A DNA stretch of 64,000 bases from NCBI RefSeq assembly GCF_007744255.1, contig NZ_CP036267.1, positions 4,816,001-4,880,000 on the forward strand. The letters run 5' to 3'. Positions within the stretch are counted from its first letter, which is position 1. Each line of letters begins with the position of its first letter. This document shows, piece after piece, positions 63,162 to 64,000 of this stretch. The position numbers and the translations under genes were made by a program. The notes under the pieces are model-generated. The model had not been told where the DNA came from. It was given only the letters and a program-made list of their open reading frames with translations, and ran no database searches. The DNA comes from Thalassoglobus polymorphus. Lineage in GTDB: Bacteria > Planctomycetota > Planctomycetia > Planctomycetales > Planctomycetaceae.

Positions 63162-63734
63162 TCAGAGGAGTTTAGAGTTGCTTGGCCTCTCTTGCCAATC
63201 TGCCAGCATATTACAAAACAACGCTCCCTGTTCGATGGCGTCGTCGAGGGCTTTGTGGGTGTGAGGATGCCTGTCAAACCAATGGCGGGGCATGTTTCGC
63301 TTCGTTGACTCCCGGTAGCCTTTACCCATCAGAGACATGGCGAACGTTTTCATATCGAGTGCGGAATGCGAAAACGGACTTCGACCAACAAATTGAATGA
63401 GATACCAATAGACGAACAGAAAGTCGAAGCCAGCTGGATACGCCACAAAGACCGGCTTCCCTTCGAGTCCCTCGACCCAATCAACATATTGCTGCATCCC
63501 CACCTCCGGAGATTGCGTGTCGACGCGAGTGTACTGATACGCTTTTTTGTACCGGCTCCAGAATTCCATTGTCTCCGGGTGTCCGGTCGCTCCGGGAAGG
63601 GTCTCGAAGTTGATCTCAATCGTTGAAACCAACGTTTTATCAGGTAAATAAGCTGCCGCCCCAAGGCTCAACATCGAATGCGGCCCCGGAATGGGGCCAT
63701 CCGCCTCGATGTCAGTGCTGATGTATATTTCCAT
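63162..63734 (-). CDS. 3'-5' exoribonuclease, Rv2179c-like
   Basis: 190 residues. DEDDh exonuclease fold: [20 protein letters not shown] with the first Asp and Glu, [18 protein letters not shown] (Exo II Asp), and [16 protein letters not shown] (Exo III, His and Asp). The DIEADG start and [10 protein letters not shown] match the Rv2179c-like small exoribonuclease family. Likely single-domain and cytosolic. It lies 46 bases upstream of rarA on the same strand and may be cotranscribed with it. Confidence 0.87.
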   Translation of the reverse strand: MEIYISTDIEADGPIPGPHSMLSLGAAAYLPDKTLVSTIEINFETLPGATGHPETMEFWSRYKKAYQYTRVDTQSPEVGMQQYVDWVEGLEGKPVFVAYPAGFDFLFVYWYLIQFVGRSPFSHSALDMKTFAMSLMGKGYRESTKRNMPRHWFDRHPHTHKALDDAIEQGALFCNMLADWQERPSNSKLL

Positions 63735-64000
63735 AATGAACTACTGTGAAATGAACGGCGAAATGAACTGTGTGATTAAGAGAACAGGAGCTTGAATGAA
63801 ATCAGCTTCGTAGAACGAATTCGTATCGTTATTATTCTATACTATCAGAGCTTTCACTTCGCGAAGTCCCCCTGTCTGGACTGTATCCAGCCTTGAAACA
63901 GAGGAACCAAAACGTATCTGTGACATCCGATACTTTTCCACTGAGTTCATTTTTTTCTCTGAAAGTCCCCGATCATTCCTGATTCTCCACCTTCTACTAA
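63735..64000. other. right end of window, no gene seen
   Basis: Upstream region of the exonuclease gene. GAAATGAAC occurs twice close together near 63750. No coding sequence identified. Confidence 0.3.

Overview
The window looks like a piece of a planctomycete chromosome (Planctomycetota, probably Planctomycetales/Planctomycetaceae). The main reasons are a PSCyt1-DUF1549-LamG-DUF1553 protein of about 1000 residues, a DUF1559 protein with a type IV prepilin N-terminus, a short C-terminal MOFRL-type glycerate kinase, paired clpP genes, a GH63-like glycosidase and many small secreted proteins without a clear family. Genes are mostly single transcription units on both strands with sizeable intergenic gaps. 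I see no transposase, integrase, phage gene or CRISPR array.

Layout. 0-8 kb: small Tyr-rich secreted protein, coiled-coil protein with a secretin-type STN domain, glycerate 2-kinase, tRNA-Thr(CGU), pgk, exported thioredoxin-like protein. 8-12.6 kb: the large PSCyt1/DUF1553 protein and two exported cysteine-rich proteins, the second built from regularly spaced Cys-Cys pairs. 12.6-19 kb: RNase D, a secreted endonuclease/exonuclease/phosphatase-family protein, bioF, a four-helix membrane protein, a CPXCG zinc-ribbon protein and a secreted esterase. 19-20.5 kb: decayed DNA. 20.5-25 kb: ECF sigma factor, a membrane-anchored trypsin-like protease with TPR and zinc-finger parts, a GH5-like glycosidase. 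25-31 kb: sufD, dapA, a lipoprotein and two clpP genes. 31-42 kb: GH63-like enzyme, divergent HSP90-family chaperone, GGDEF diguanylate cyclase, CDGSH Fe-S protein, cytochrome c-type protein, STAS/HATPase partner-switch pair, lipoamide dehydrogenase. 42-49 kb: small secreted protein, DEDDy exonuclease, a two-domain deacylase/BPL_N fusion, and a partial Complex I operon nuoI-A-C-D without nuoB. 49-64 kb: DUF1559 pseudopilin, RtcB, lpxD and lpxI (lipid A synthesis), rnpB with a greatly enlarged P12, a TIM-barrel epimerase-like protein, a dynamin-like GTPase, a CrtI-like oxidoreductase, a VanX-like peptidase, rarA and an Rv2179c-like exonuclease.

The most unusual feature is not a gene. At least two families of short palindromic interspersed repeats are scattered between genes: family A, about 81 bp, ends TAGAAC...GTTCTA; family B, about 104 bp, ends TAGAGCA...TGCTCTA. 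In five genes on both strands the TAG stop codon is itself the first three bases of such a repeat, and a sixth gene ends at a degenerate copy. One A copy lies inside a B copy. These look like non-autonomous, REP/ERIC/MITE-like elements with a preference for, or a role at, gene ends.
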